A stretch of DNA of 64,000 bases from positions 1 through 64,000 of the forward strand of contig SCPB01000004.1 of NCBI GenBank assembly GCA_005502445.1, read 5' to 3'. The notes beneath the pieces were generated by a model. The model made no database searches. It had not been told where the DNA came from and saw only the letters and a list, made by a program, of their open reading frames with translations. This document shows, in pieces, positions 9,153 through 19,010 of this stretch; position 1 is the first letter of the stretch; every line of letters begins with the position of its first letter. The DNA comes from Microbacteriaceae bacterium X2B. GTDB taxonomy: Bacteria > Actinomycetota > Actinomycetes > Actinomycetales > Microbacteriaceae. The position numbers were made by a program, and so were the translations under genes.

Positions 9153-10586
9153 ATGGCGCTCCACGACCGGCCCACGATGCCCCCCACCCCGACCGACCTC
9201 GTCGAGAAGCTGCGGGGGAGCGTGCGCGACGGCGTCCCCGCCGCGATCGCGAACCTCTCCGCGCTCGTGCGCATCCCCTCCGTCTCGTGGGACGGCTTCG
9301 ATCCCGCCCACGTGCGCGCCTCGGCCGAGGAGGTCGCCCGCCTCGCCCGCGAGCTCGGCGTCTTCGACACCGTCCTCGTCGACCAGGTCGCGATCCCCGG
9401 GGGCGATGCGCTCGGCCAGCCCGCCGTCCTCGCGCGCCGCGAGCCGCGCGACGGCCGGGCGACCGTGCTCCTCTACGCGCACCACGACGTGCAGCCGCCC
9501 GGAGACGACGCGGAGTGGCTCTCGCCCCCCTTCGAGCCGACGGTGCGCGGCGATCGCCTCTACGCGCGCGGCGCCGCCGACGACAAGGCCGGCATCGTCG
9601 CGCACATCGCGGCGATCCGCGCACTCGTCGAGTCGGTGGGCGACCCCCGGATCGGCCTCGTCCTGTTCATCGAGGGGGAGGAGGAGTTCGGCTCCCGCTC
9701 GTTCGGCGCGCTGCTGCAGAAGCATCGCGCCCTCCTCGCCGCCGACGTCATCGTCGTCGCCGACTCCGACAACTGGAGCATCGACACCCCGTCCCTCACC
9801 GTGGGCCTCCGGGGCAACGCGGCCTTCACCCTGACCGTCTCGACCCTCGACCACGCCTCGCATTCGGGGATGTTCGGCGGCGCCGTGCCGGATGCGATGC
9901 TCGCCGCCGTCCGCCTGCTCGCGACGCTGCACGACGCCGACGGCTCGGTCGCGGTCGAGGGGTTGCGCGCGCACGAGCAGGAGGTTCCCGACTACACCGA
10001 GGAGCGCTTGCGCGAGGAGGCCGCCCTGCTCGGCGGCGTCGCGTCGATCGGCCGAGGCCCCGTACTGCATCGGCTGTGGGCCCAGCCGTCCATCACCGTC
10101 ACGGGCATCGATGCGCCGAGCGTGCAGAACGCCTCGAACACGCTCCTCCCGCGAGTGTCGGTGAAGATCAGTGCGCGCGTGGCCCCCGGCCAGTCGGCGA
10201 CCGAGGCCTTCGACGCCATCCGGAAGCACCTCGAGGCGAACGCGCCGTTCGGCGCGCAGCTGAGCTTCGGCGCGGTCGACTGCGGCAACCCCTTCCTCGT
10301 CGACACGAGCGCCTGGGCGGTGGACGAGGCCCTCGCGGCGATGCGAGAGGCGTGGGCGGCCGAGCCGGTCATGGTGGGAGTGGGTGGGTCGATCCCCTTC
10401 ATCGCCGAGCTCAGCGAGGCGTTCCCCGAGGCGCACGTTCTGGTCACCGGCGTGGAAGACCCCGACACGCGCGCCCACAGCCCGAACGAATCGCTGCACC
10501 TCGGCGTGCTCCAGCGGGCGATCCTCACCGAGGCCGTGCTGCTCGCACGCCTGGGCGGCGCGGTCGAACGGCCCCCTCAGCTCTGA
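9153..10586 (+). CDS. M20 family metallopeptidase (dipeptidase)
   Basis: A 477-residue M20 peptidase of the dipeptidase/CPG2 type. Zinc ligands are visible in AHHDVQPPG (His110, Asp112), RGAADDKAG, FIEGEEEFGS and a late His (NESLHLG). The central dimerisation domain contains the usual DHASHSGMFGG. It probably hydrolyses dipeptides or N-acyl amino acids; substrate unknown. TAGATT six bases before the ATG suggests a leaderless mRNA. Confidence 0.9.
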   Translation: MALHDRPTMPPTPTDLVEKLRGSVRDGVPAAIANLSALVRIPSVSWDGFDPAHVRASAEEVARLARELGVFDTVLVDQVAIPGGDALGQPAVLARREPRDGRATVLLYAHHDVQPPGDDAEWLSPPFEPTVRGDRLYARGAADDKAGIVAHIAAIRALVESVGDPRIGLVLFIEGEEEFGSRSFGALLQKHRALLAADVIVVADSDNWSIDTPSLTVGLRGNAAFTLTVSTLDHASHSGMFGGAVPDAMLAAVRLLATLHDADGSVAVEGLRAHEQEVPDYTEERLREEAALLGGVASIGRGPVLHRLWAQPSITVTGIDAPSVQNASNTLLPRVSVKISARVAPGQSATEAFDAIRKHLEANAPFGAQLSFGAVDCGNPFLVDTSAWAVDEALAAMREAWAAEPVMVGVGGSIPFIAELSEAFPEAHVLVTGVEDPDTRAHSPNESLHLGVLQRAILTEAVLLARLGGAVERPPQL

Positions 10587-10640
10587 CACCGCCGGGCGAC
10601 GTACAATGGTCGCAGTCCGTCCGAACGACGAGGAGCCCCC

Positions 10641-10988
10641 ATGACCGACACCGCCATCGACACCCACGGCGTCGCCCTGACCGACGCCGCGGCCGCCAAG
10701 GTTAAGTCGCTGCTCGAGCAGGAGGGCCGCGATGATCTGCGACTCCGTCTCGCCGTGCAGCCCGGCGGCTGCTCCGGCCTCATCTACCAGCTCTACTTCG
10801 ACGAGCGGCTGCTCGACGGCGATGTCACGCGCGACTTCGACGGCGTCGAGGTCGTCGTCGACAAGATGAGCGTGCCCTACCTCGACGGCGCCTCGATCGA
10901 CTTCGAGGACTCGATCCAGAAGCAGGGCTTCACGATCGACAACCCCAACGCGCAGGGCTCGTGCGCGTGCGGCGACAGCTTCCACTGA
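10641..10988 (+). CDS. erpA: ErpA/HesB-type iron-sulfur insertion protein
   Basis: A 115-residue A-type carrier. The three conserved cysteines lie in PGGCSGLIYQ and GSCACGDSF. Such proteins deliver [Fe-S] clusters to apo-enzymes. The ATG follows GAGGAG. A TACAAT -10-like element lies near 10601. The downstream gene ctaC needs no ErpA directly, but the Rieske protein in this window does carry a cluster. Two hairpins follow the stop. Confidence 0.92.
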   Translation: MTDTAIDTHGVALTDAAAAKVKSLLEQEGRDDLRLRLAVQPGGCSGLIYQLYFDERLLDGDVTRDFDGVEVVVDKMSVPYLDGASIDFEDSIQKQGFTIDNPNAQGSCACGDSFH

Positions 10989-10995
10989 GCCTCGC

Positions 10996-11072
10996 CGGAG
11001 CGGGCGAGCGAGCCGCTCCGCGCCCGCCCTATCGACCGGCGCGGGCATCCTCGTCGACGGGATGTCCGCGCC
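10996..11072 (+). terminator. Two hairpins after erpA
   Basis: CGGAGCGG pairs with CCGCTCCG (10996-11003 / 11013-11020). A longer stem pairs 11038-11050 with 11060-11072 around the loop TCGTCGACG with one G-T pair. There is no long T tract. They probably separate erpA from the ctaC transcript. Confidence 0.5.
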
Positions 11073-11223
11073 GTCGTCGTGACCGCTGGAATCCGTCGCG
11101 GAAGCGGCCGATCAGCGCCGTTCTCGCGGCCTTCTCGGAGCGTCGGAGGACGTTCCGGGGAGTGCCGGTGACGTAGACTGACAAGCGCTCCACGTCCGCA
11201 ATCCCCCTTTCGAGAGGCCACCG

Positions 11224-12084
11224 GTGCGTTCCAACCGACGTCTTCGATTGGCGGCGATCCCCCTCGCCGTCGTCACCTCGCTCGTGCTCGCCGCGTGCAC
11301 CCCTCAGCAGCAGCTCGGGTGGCTGCCCACGGAGCCGGGCACGACGAACCAGGTCGACCGGGTGATCGGCCTGTGGGTCACCTCCTGGATCGTGCTGCTC
11401 GGCGTCGGCATCATCACCTGGGGCCTCATCGTCTGGGCCGCCGTCGTCTACCGCCGCCGCAAGGGCCAGACCGGCCTGCCGGTTCAGCTGCGCTACAACA
11501 TGCCGATCGAGATCCTCTACACGGTCGTGCCGCTCATCCTGATCATCGGCTTCTTCGCCTTCACCGCCCGCGACCAGGCGGCGATCGAGGAGCCCCTCGC
11601 CGACCCCGACGTGACGATCGAGGTGTACGGCAAGCGATGGGCCTGGGACTTCAACTACGTCAACGAGGATGTCTATTTCCAGGGGATCCAGGCAGAGGAG
11701 GACGAGGCAGGTCAAATCGCGTTCGAGAATCTGCCGACGCTGTATCTCCCGGTGGGCAAGAAGGTCGAGATCAAGATCGAGTCTCGCGACGTGATCCACT
11801 CGTTCTGGATAGTCGATTTTCTCTACAAGAAGGACATGATCCCGGCGAAGTCGAACTACTGGTACTTCATTCCCGAAAAAGAAGGCTCGTACGTCGGGAA
11901 GTGCGCCGAATTGTGCGGCGAGTACCACTCGCTCATGCTCTTCAACGTCGAGGTCGTCTCGCAAGAGAAATATGACGCTTACATTGAGTCGCGACGCGCG
12001 GCCGGCTTCGAGGGTCAGGTCGATGATACGTACAACACGAACTCCAACCTGCCGGGCACGACCGGCTCGAGCGAAGAGGAGTAG
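11224..12084 (+). CDS. ctaC: Cytochrome c oxidase subunit II
   Basis: A 286-residue subunit II of the aa3 oxidase. It begins with a lipoprotein signal ending LAAC (Cys25), then two membrane helices (about 48-75 and 93-115) and a cupredoxin domain holding the CuA site: His192 (VIHSF), Cys217, Glu219, Cys221, His225 and Met228 in [13 protein letters not shown]. It accepts electrons from cytochrome c. A TAGACT -10-like hexamer lies about 45 bases upstream and GAGAGG before the GTG. ctaD starts nine bases later. Confidence 0.96.
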   Translation: MRSNRRLRLAAIPLAVVTSLVLAACTPQQQLGWLPTEPGTTNQVDRVIGLWVTSWIVLLGVGIITWGLIVWAAVVYRRRKGQTGLPVQLRYNMPIEILYTVVPLILIIGFFAFTARDQAAIEEPLADPDVTIEVYGKRWAWDFNYVNEDVYFQGIQAEEDEAGQIAFENLPTLYLPVGKKVEIKIESRDVIHSFWIVDFLYKKDMIPAKSNYWYFIPEKEGSYVGKCAELCGEYHSLMLFNVEVVSQEKYDAYIESRRAAGFEGQVDDTYNTNSNLPGTTGSSEEE

Positions 12085-12092
12085 TCGGCATC

Positions 12093-13829
12093 ATGACCAC
12101 GACCGCACCGCGTCCTTCCATCGGCACTGTCGAGCCCGGATTCAGTAACCAGAGTGTCGCCCGTAAGGGGAACGTATTCGTCGGCTGGATCACCTCAACC
12201 GACCACAAGACGATCGGCTATCTATATCTGATCACTTCGTTCTTCTACTTCCTCGTCGGCGGTGTCATGGCACTTGTGATCCGTGCTCAGCTGTTCGCGC
12301 CGGGTCTTGAGGTCGTAGCCACCAAGGAGCAGTACAATCAGCTGTTCACGATGCATGGCACGATCATGCTTCTGATGTTCGCGACGCCTCTCTTCGCCGG
12401 CTTTGCGAATGTGTTGATGCCGCTTCAGATCGGTGCGCCCGATGTCGCCTTCCCTCGTCTCAATTCGTTTGCGTACTGGCTCTTCTTTTTCGGATCGCTC
12501 ATCGCGGTATCCGGTTTCCTCACTCCTCAGGGCGCGGCATCCTTCGGCTGGTTCGCCTATGCTCCGTTGTCGAGCCAGACCTTCTCGCCGGGTATCGGCG
12601 GCAACCTGTGGGTCATGGGTCTGGCTATGAGCGGCTTCGGCACGATCCTCGGTGCGGTCAACTTCATCACGACGATCATTACGATGAGGGCGCCGGGCAT
12701 GACGATGTGGCGCATGCCGATCTTCACCTGGAACACCCTGGTGACGTCGTTGCTCGTGCTCATGGCGTTCCCGGTTCTTGCCGCCGCGCTCTTCGCACTG
12801 GCTGCCGATCGTATATTCGGCGCGCATTTCTTTGACGCCGCCACAGGTGGCGCGATTCTTTGGCAGCACCTCTTCTGGTTCTTCGGACATCCCGAGGTGT
12901 ATATCATCGCGCTTCCGTTCTTCGGCATCATCTCCGAAGTCCTGCCTGTATTCAGTCGGAAGCCGATCTTCGGTTACAAGACACTCGTCTATGCGACGAT
13001 CGCCATCGCCGCGCTCTCCGTCACGGTATGGGCGCACCACATGTATGTCACCGGCTCGGTGCTGTTGCCCTTCTTCGCGCTGATGACGATGCTCATCGCC
13101 GTTCCCACGGGCGTGAAGATCTTCAACTGGGTAGGAACGATGTGGCGCGGTTCGGTGACTTTCGAGACGCCGATGATGTGGTCTATCGGCTTTCTCATCA
13201 CTTTTGTGTTCGGCGGTCTTACTGGCGTGATCTTGGCATCCCCGCCGCTCGACTTCGCGATGTCCGACTCCTACTTCGTGGTCGCGCACTTCCACTACGT
13301 AGTATTCGGTACCGTTGTGTTCGCGATGTTCGCCGGCTTCTATTTCTGGTGGCCGAAGTGGACCGGCAAGATGCTCAATGAGCGGCTCGGGCAGATCCAC
13401 TTCTGGCTGCTGTTCATCGGATTCCACACGACCTTCTTGATTCAGCATTGGCTCGGGGTCATGGGAATGCCGCGGCGATACGCCACCTACGCGCCGGAAG
13501 ATGGGTTCACGTGGATGAACCAACTGTCCACTTTCGGCTCCGTTATCCTCGCCGCTTCGATGATTCCGTTCCTGCTCAATCTGTACGTGACCGCACGCCG
13601 TGCGCCGAAGGTTACCGTCAACGACCCCTGGGGCTACGGCCGCTCGCTCGAGTGGGCGACGTCGTGCCCTCCGCCGCGTCACAACTTCACCTCCATTCCG
13701 CGCATCCGCTCGGAGTCTCCGGCTTTCGACCTCAATCACCCTGAGGCGGGCATCCCGGTCGGCATCGGCCCGGCGAAGGACGCGCCCGATGCACCTACGT
13801 TCGACCTCGACGACCAGAAGGTGAAGTAG
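12093..13829 (+). CDS. ctaD: Cytochrome c oxidase subunit I
   Basis: A 578-residue haem-copper oxidase subunit I with about 12 membrane helices. Visible ligand motifs: FTMHGT (low-spin haem His), [13 protein letters not shown] (CuB His and the cross-linked Tyr), WAHHMY (CuB His pair) and VAHFHYV (haem a and a3 His). It reduces O2 to water and pumps protons. Codons ending in T or A are more frequent than in neighbours, giving a local drop in GC. It lies in an operon with ctaC and ctaF. Confidence 0.97.
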   Translation: MTTTAPRPSIGTVEPGFSNQSVARKGNVFVGWITSTDHKTIGYLYLITSFFYFLVGGVMALVIRAQLFAPGLEVVATKEQYNQLFTMHGTIMLLMFATPLFAGFANVLMPLQIGAPDVAFPRLNSFAYWLFFFGSLIAVSGFLTPQGAASFGWFAYAPLSSQTFSPGIGGNLWVMGLAMSGFGTILGAVNFITTIITMRAPGMTMWRMPIFTWNTLVTSLLVLMAFPVLAAALFALAADRIFGAHFFDAATGGAILWQHLFWFFGHPEVYIIALPFFGIISEVLPVFSRKPIFGYKTLVYATIAIAALSVTVWAHHMYVTGSVLLPFFALMTMLIAVPTGVKIFNWVGTMWRGSVTFETPMMWSIGFLITFVFGGLTGVILASPPLDFAMSDSYFVVAHFHYVVFGTVVFAMFAGFYFWWPKWTGKMLNERLGQIHFWLLFIGFHTTFLIQHWLGVMGMPRRYATYAPEDGFTWMNQLSTFGSVILAASMIPFLLNLYVTARRAPKVTVNDPWGYGRSLEWATSCPPPRHNFTSIPRIRSESPAFDLNHPEAGIPVGIGPAKDAPDAPTFDLDDQKVK

Positions 13830-13836
13830 TCATCGA

Positions 13837-14253
13837 ATGAAGACGAATGTCAATCTGTTCTGGATCCTGCTCGGGTTTTTTGCGCTTCTCGCCGGTATAT
13901 ACACTGCCTGGTCGATCATCAGCACGGGCAAGGTCGAGTGGGTCGGTACCGTCGCGCTCGGGCTCTGCGCGGTGCTCTCGGCCTTCATCGCCTTCTATCT
14001 GCAGCTTGTCGACAAGTCGACCGGGGGTCTCCTGCCCGAGGATCGTCTGGATGCCGATATCGATGATGGCGACCCCGAGTTGGGCCACTTCTCACCGTGG
14101 AGCTGGTGGCCGATCTTCCTCGGAGGCAGCGTCGCGCTTGCGTTCGCGGGGTTCGCGGCAGGAATCTGGATTGTGTACTATGCCGTGCCGCTCGCGCTCA
14201 TCGGCATAGTCGGCTGGGTGTACGAGTACTACCGCGGCAACTTCGGGCGCTGA
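13837..14253 (+). CDS. ctaF: Cytochrome c oxidase subunit IV (actinobacterial)
   Basis: A 138-residue membrane protein with four hydrophobic helices in two pairs (about 7-29, 36-57, 88-110, 113-128). It matches the actinobacterial aa3 oxidase subunit CtaF, with FSPWSWWPIFLG and the C-terminal WVYEYYRGNFGR. It starts seven bases after ctaD and shares its lower-GC codon use. Confidence 0.93.
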   Translation: MKTNVNLFWILLGFFALLAGIYTAWSIISTGKVEWVGTVALGLCAVLSAFIAFYLQLVDKSTGGLLPEDRLDADIDDGDPELGHFSPWSWWPIFLGGSVALAFAGFAAGIWIVYYAVPLALIGIVGWVYEYYRGNFGR

Positions 14254-14254
14254 C

Positions 14255-14683
14255 GTGCCGGTTCGTCGTGCGCGGGCGGACGACGCCGACGCCGTGTTCG
14301 GCCTTGTGCAGCAGCTCGGGGCGGCCTTCATCCCCGTGCGCTCCGCCTTCGACGTGAGCTTCGCGGAGGTGGTCGAGGCGGGTGACGATTCTGACGTGCT
14401 GCTGCTCGTCGCGGAGGACGACAGCCAGGCCGTGCGGGGCTACGCGCTCACGACCGTCGCGCGACTGCTGTCGACGAACGGCGCATCAGCCCAGCTGCAG
14501 GAGATCGTCGTCGACGAGTCAGCCCGCGACCAGGACCTCGGCACGGAGCTCGTGCACGCGGTCGAACGCGAGTGCATTCACCGTGGCGTGCGCCAGATCA
14601 CCGTCGCGAGTCGCCGCGCCGGAGGGTTCTACGATCGGCTCGGCTACAGCCAGCACGCCGAGTACATGCGCCGAGTTTTCTGA
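14255..14683 (+). CDS. GNAT family N-acetyltransferase
   Basis: A 142-residue GNAT domain. LQEIVVDESARDQDLGTELV is the acetyl-CoA-binding beta4-alpha3 segment, although the usual R/Q-x-x-G-x-G/A loop is altered to DQDLGT. The late GFYDRLGYSQHAEYMRR fits the C-terminal arm. Substrate unknown. It begins one base after the ctaF stop with no clear ribosome site, so it may be translated by coupling with the oxidase operon. Confidence 0.85.
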   Translation: MPVRRARADDADAVFGLVQQLGAAFIPVRSAFDVSFAEVVEAGDDSDVLLLVAEDDSQAVRGYALTTVARLLSTNGASAQLQEIVVDESARDQDLGTELVHAVERECIHRGVRQITVASRRAGGFYDRLGYSQHAEYMRRVF

Positions 14684-14750
14684 CGGATCGCGGTCCCTTC
14701 ACAGCGGTGCGCGTGCTGTGGTCGTGCGATCTCGTCGAGAGTTGCGAGGG

Positions 14751-16367
14751 TCAGTGGCGCTGCGACTCGAGCTCGCGTTGCGTTACAGGCGAGATGCGAT
14801 CCTCGAAGAACCACCGCGAGAGGCGCGCGCGCATCCGCTGACGGGCGGTGATGCGGCCGCGCGAGTCAGGACGGATCATGATCGGCTGATACTCCTCGAA
14901 GCTCACGAGCTTCCAGCGCTCGTAGTCGTCGAGCTGCTCGTGCACCTCGATGTACTCGCCGCCGGGCAGTCGCACGATGCGGCCCGATTCGTAGCCGTGC
15001 AGGGCGATCTCGCGATCTCTGCGCATGAGCGCGAGGCACACCCGTTTGGTGATGAAGTACGCAATGAACGGACCTGCCACTGTCACGAACTGCAGAGCGC
15101 CGATCACTCCTTCGATCGACAGGCGGAAGTGGGTGGCGATGAGGTCGGAACTCGCAGCGGCCCAGAGCCCGGAGTAGAACGTCACGCCAGCCGCGCCGAT
15201 CGCGGTACGGGTCGGGTTGTTGCGGGGACGCTCGGCGATGTGGTGCTCGCGCTTGTCGCCGGTCACCCACGCCTCCAGGAACGGGTACAGCGCGGCGGCG
15301 GCGAGGAATACCAGCAGCCCGACGAGGGGGATCAGCACGTTGAACGACACCGTGTAACCGAAGACGACGATCTCGAGCCCCGGCGGGATCAGCCGCAGTG
15401 CACCGTCCGCGAATCCGATGTACCAGTCCGGCTGCGTGCCGGCCGACACCGGCGAGGGGTCATATGGTCCGTAGTTCCAGATCGGGTTGATCGTGAACAG
15501 CGATGCGATGAGCACGATGACGCCGAAGACGAGGAAGAAGAAGCCGCCCGCCTTGGCTGCGAACACCGGCATGACCGGGGCGCCCACGACGTTGTCGTTC
15601 GTGTTGCCGGGTCCGGCGAACTGGGTGTGCTTGTTGACGATCAGCAGCACCATGTGGGCGCCGATGAGGGCGACGAGGATCGCAGGCAGCAGCAGGATGT
15701 GCAGCACGTACAGACGCGGGATGATGTCGGTGCCCGGGAACTCGTTGCCGAACAGCAGGTACGAGATCCACGCGCCGGCGAGCGGCACGGCCTTGATCAT
15801 GCCGTCGATGATGCGCAGGCCGTTGCCCGACAGGAGGTCGTCCGGGAGCGAGTAGCCGGTGAATCCGAGCGCCATCGCGAGAACGAAGAGAAGGAAGCCG
15901 ATGACCCAGTTGAGTTCGCGCGGCTTGCGGAAGGCTCCGGTGAAGAATACCCGCATCATGTGCAGACCGATCGCGGCGAGGAAGAGCAGAGCCGCCCAGT
16001 GGTGCACCTGGCGCATGAGGAGGCCGCCGCGGACTTCGAACGAGATGTCGAGGGAGGATTGGTATGCGACCGACATCGGGATTCCCTGAAGCGGCACGTA
16101 CGATCCCTCGTACTCGACCTCTGTCATCGACGGGTCGAAGAAGAAGGTCAGGAAGGTGCCGCTGAGCAGGATCACCACGAAGCTGTACAGCGCCACTTCG
16201 CCGAGCATGAACGACCAGTGGTCGGGGAAGATCTTGCGCCCCAGCGCCTTGACGGCCGTCGAGGCGCTCGTGCGCTCGTCGATGTAGTTCGCCGCCCACC
16301 CGGTCAAACGCATGCCGCGCGACGGCGCGACGGCGACCGGGGTGACGGGCTCAGTTGCGGTACTCAC
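14751..16367 (-). CDS. qcrB: Cytochrome bc1 complex cytochrome b subunit
   Basis: A 538-residue QcrB with eight or more membrane helices. The paired haem histidines lie in MRQVHHWAALLFLAAIGLHMMR and, further on, HILLLPAILVALIGAHMV (about 185-230 residues into the protein). The long C-terminal extension typical of actinobacteria is present. QcrB oxidises menaquinol in the bcc-aa3 supercomplex. Its ATG overlaps the qcrA stop by four bases. Confidence 0.96.
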   Translation of the reverse strand: MSTATEPVTPVAVAPSRGMRLTGWAANYIDERTSASTAVKALGRKIFPDHWSFMLGEVALYSFVVILLSGTFLTFFFDPSMTEVEYEGSYVPLQGIPMSVAYQSSLDISFEVRGGLLMRQVHHWAALLFLAAIGLHMMRVFFTGAFRKPRELNWVIGFLLFVLAMALGFTGYSLPDDLLSGNGLRIIDGMIKAVPLAGAWISYLLFGNEFPGTDIIPRLYVLHILLLPAILVALIGAHMVLLIVNKHTQFAGPGNTNDNVVGAPVMPVFAAKAGGFFFLVFGVIVLIASLFTINPIWNYGPYDPSPVSAGTQPDWYIGFADGALRLIPPGLEIVVFGYTVSFNVLIPLVGLLVFLAAAALYPFLEAWVTGDKREHHIAERPRNNPTRTAIGAAGVTFYSGLWAAASSDLIATHFRLSIEGVIGALQFVTVAGPFIAYFITKRVCLALMRRDREIALHGYESGRIVRLPGGEYIEVHEQLDDYERWKLVSFEEYQPIMIRPDSRGRITARQRMRARLSRWFFEDRISPVTQRELESQRH

Positions 16368-17443
16368 AGTGCACGCTCCCAGAAGCTTGGACCCACAGGT
16401 TCGGCGAAGTCGCTCTGCGCGACGAGGTATCCCTCTTCATCCACCGTGATCGGGAGTTGGGGGAGGGGTCGTGCCGCCGGCCCGAAGATGACCTCGGCGT
16501 GGTTGGCCACGTCGAACTCGGACTGATGGCACGGACACAGCAGATGGTGGGTCTGCTGCTCGTACAGCGCGACGGGGCACCCGACGTGCGTACAGATCTT
16601 GGAGTACGCGACGATTCCGTCGTACGACCAGCCCTTCCGGTCGTCGCGTTCGTTCAAGCGGTCGAGGGGCAGGCGCATGAGAAGCACGGCGGCCTTGGCC
16701 TTCTCCTCGAGCTTGTGCGACTCGAGTTCACTGAGGCCCTCGGGGATCACGTGGAAGGCCGAGCCGATCGTGACCTCGGATGCTTTGATAGGCGTGCCGG
16801 AGGGGTCGCGCGCGAGGCGTACGCCCTCCTTCCACATCGTTTGCTTGAGCAGCGCGACCGGGTCTTCAGCCGGAGCGAGGTCGCGGAAGATCGCGATCGC
16901 GGGGATGGGAGTCGCGACGAGCGCGCCGATGAGGGTGTTGCGCACGAGACGACGGCGCGTGAAACCCGATTCGGCGTTCCCGGCCTGGAAAACCTCGATG
17001 GCCTTCGCCCGCGTGTCGTCGGAGCCTCGCGTGCCGTGGCGCTCTTCGACGAGCTCGTGGCCGTGCATGAGCGCCTTCGACCAGTGCACCGCGCCGATGC
17101 CGATCCCGAGCAGGCCGAGTGTGATGCCGAGGCCGAGGAACAGGTTGTTGAGGCGGATGCTGTTCGGCTCGCCCTCGACGATCGGGAACGCGACGTAGGC
17201 GACGACGGCGAGCACGCTGCCGGCGACGGAGAGCAGGAACAAGCCCGAAACGGTGCGCTCGGCCTGCCGCTCCTTCGCCGGGTCGAGGTCGGTCACGCGC
17301 AGTCGCTCGGGTCTGAAACCCGGGTTCGCGATGCGATCGGCCCGCTCGACCGCCACTCCGGACGACGGAGCGGTGCTCGCGTGACTCTCGACGACGGTCC
17401 CGGCAGTCTCGCCGCTCGTCGTGCCGTCGTGACCGTCCGCCAT
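16364..17443 (-). CDS. qcrA: Cytochrome bc1 complex Rieske iron-sulfur subunit
   Basis: A 359-residue QcrA with the three N-terminal membrane helices of the actinobacterial form (about 64-88, 98-120, 165-187) and a C-terminal Rieske domain. Cluster ligands are Cys284 and His286 (CTHVGC) and Cys303 and His306 (CPCHQS). It moves electrons from menaquinol to QcrC. It sits 32 bases after qcrC and overlaps qcrB by four. Confidence 0.96.
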   Translation of the reverse strand: MADGHDGTTSGETAGTVVESHASTAPSSGVAVERADRIANPGFRPERLRVTDLDPAKERQAERTVSGLFLLSVAGSVLAVVAYVAFPIVEGEPNSIRLNNLFLGLGITLGLLGIGIGAVHWSKALMHGHELVEERHGTRGSDDTRAKAIEVFQAGNAESGFTRRRLVRNTLIGALVATPIPAIAIFRDLAPAEDPVALLKQTMWKEGVRLARDPSGTPIKASEVTIGSAFHVIPEGLSELESHKLEEKAKAAVLLMRLPLDRLNERDDRKGWSYDGIVAYSKICTHVGCPVALYEQQTHHLLCPCHQSEFDVANHAEVIFGPAARPLPQLPITVDEEGYLVAQSDFAEPVGPSFWERAL

Positions 17444-17475
17444 TATCGTCCCTTCCTAATTTGCTGCACGGGCCG

Positions 17476-18306
17476 TCAGTTGGACTTCGCGGTGAGCCAG
17501 ATGGTCACCGCGACGAGTCCTCCGAGGCCGAATATCCAGATGAACAGGCCCTCCGACACCGGACCAAGTGCGCCGAGATCGAAACCGCCCACCGAGGGGT
17601 TCTGCTCGAGATACTTCAGGTAGGTGATGATGTCGTTCTTCTCCTCCGGCGTGAGGTTGAGGTCGTTGAACACGGGCATGTTCTGCGGCCCCGTGGCCAT
17701 CGCGCCGTAGACGTGCACGGGGTCGACGCCGGCGAGACTCGGAGCGTATTTTCCCTGCGTGAGCGCGCCGCCTGCGCCCGCGACGTTGTGGCACATCGCG
17801 CAGTTGATGCGGAAGAGCTGGGCGCCGAGGGCGGCGTCGCCGTCGCCCGAGACGTATCGCTCGGGCGGCACGGCCGGTCCAGGTGCCAGTTCGGCGACCC
17901 ATGCGCCCATCGCATCGATCTGCTCCTGAGTGAATTGCACCGGCTTGACCTCGGCCTGCGGTCCGGAAGCGGCGGCGGGCATGCGCCCGGTGCCCACCTG
18001 GAAGTCGACGGCGAGTGCACCGACGCCGATCAGCGACGGGCCGGCAGCCGTGCCTGCGGCCTGCAGGCCGTGGCACGTCGCGCAGTTCGCGGCGAAGAGC
18101 TTGCCGCCCTCTTCGACGAGTTGAGCGCTCGCCGTGGTCGTCTCGGCGGTCGCCGAGGTCGTCGCGAGTGCGTACGCGCCACCGGTCGCGAGCAGCCCCA
18201 CGACGAGCAGTGATGCTGCCGCGAGGGGATGCCGACGACCGGCTCGCCGGGTGGATGCAGGGGAGGTGGAGTGCATGGTGCGGTCCGTCTCGATTCGCTT
18301 GCTCAT
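17476..18306 (-). CDS. qcrC: Cytochrome bc1 complex di-haem cytochrome c subunit
   Basis: A 276-residue QcrC. It has an N-terminal signal or anchor helix (about 28-50), two haem c motifs (CATCH and CAMCH) in tandem cytochrome c domains, and a C-terminal membrane helix ([20 protein letters not shown]). In actinobacteria this fused subunit replaces a soluble cytochrome c and feeds CuA of CtaC directly. ATG 18306 overlaps the ctaE stop (ATGA); a second possible start is 18276. Confidence 0.95.
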   Translation of the reverse strand: MSKRIETDRTMHSTSPASTRRAGRRHPLAAASLLVVGLLATGGAYALATTSATAETTTASAQLVEEGGKLFAANCATCHGLQAAGTAAGPSLIGVGALAVDFQVGTGRMPAAASGPQAEVKPVQFTQEQIDAMGAWVAELAPGPAVPPERYVSGDGDAALGAQLFRINCAMCHNVAGAGGALTQGKYAPSLAGVDPVHVYGAMATGPQNMPVFNDLNLTPEEKNDIITYLKYLEQNPSVGGFDLGALGPVSEGLFIWIFGLGGLVAVTIWLTAKSN

Positions 18307-18932
18307 TGGAGGACGTAGATGACGAGGAAGAGGCCGATCCACACGACGTCGACGAAGTGCCAGTAGTACGAGACGACGATCGCGCTCGTCGCGTCGCGAT
18401 GAGTGAACACTTTCACTGCGTACGCGCGGCCGATCACGAGGAGGAAGGCGATGAGGCCCCCCGTGACGTGGAGGCCATGGAAGCCGGTCGTCAGGTAGAA
18501 CGCCGAGCCGAAGGCGTCGGAGGTGAGCGAGACGTATTCGCTGACGAGGATCGAGTACTCGTAGATCTGGCCGACCACGAACACCGCGCCCATGGCGTAG
18601 GTCAGGAAGAACCACTCGATCATTCCCCACTGCGTCGGCTTCCAGCCGGTGCGCCGGGCCTGCAGGCGCTCAGCCGCGAATACGCCGAACTGCGCCGTCA
18701 CCGACGAAAGAACGAGGATTGTGGTGTTGACGGCCGCGAAGGGGACGTTGAACTTCTCGGTTCCCGCGGTCCACAGTTCGGGTGAGGTCGATCGCAACGT
18801 GAAATAGATCGCAAACAGGCCGGCGAAGAACATGACCTCGCTGCCGAGCCAGACGATCGTTCCGACGGCGACGACGTTCGGCCTGTTGATCGTGGGAGCG
18901 GTGAGAGATCTCGACAGAGAGGTACTGGTCAC
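18303..18932 (-). CDS. ctaE: Cytochrome c oxidase subunit III
   Basis: A 209-residue, five-helix CtaE. The helix blocks [35 protein letters not shown] and [15 protein letters not shown] are characteristic. It opens the ctaE-qcrC-qcrA-qcrB operon, the same order as in Mycobacterium, and reads away from trpD as in that genus. Confidence 0.96.
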   Translation of the reverse strand: MTSTSLSRSLTAPTINRPNVVAVGTIVWLGSEVMFFAGLFAIYFTLRSTSPELWTAGTEKFNVPFAAVNTTILVLSSVTAQFGVFAAERLQARRTGWKPTQWGMIEWFFLTYAMGAVFVVGQIYEYSILVSEYVSLTSDAFGSAFYLTTGFHGLHVTGGLIAFLLVIGRAYAVKVFTHRDATSAIVVSYYWHFVDVVWIGLFLVIYVLQ

Positions 18933-19010
18933 TCGCTCATTATGGCGGATGTTCCTGGGGGTTCTTGCCTGCCGACATGCCTACTCGCGGCGATTCACTA
19001 GCCTTTACCC

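Noticed and set aside
8559-11048. 829-codon open frame on the minus strand
   Set aside because: Only its last 184 codons (8559-9110) are a real gene; the rest is antisense to the M20 peptidase and erpA and has low-complexity composition.
12222-13739. 505-codon frame antisense to ctaD
   Set aside because: Highly charged composition with no domain, lying wholly opposite a well-supported oxidase gene.
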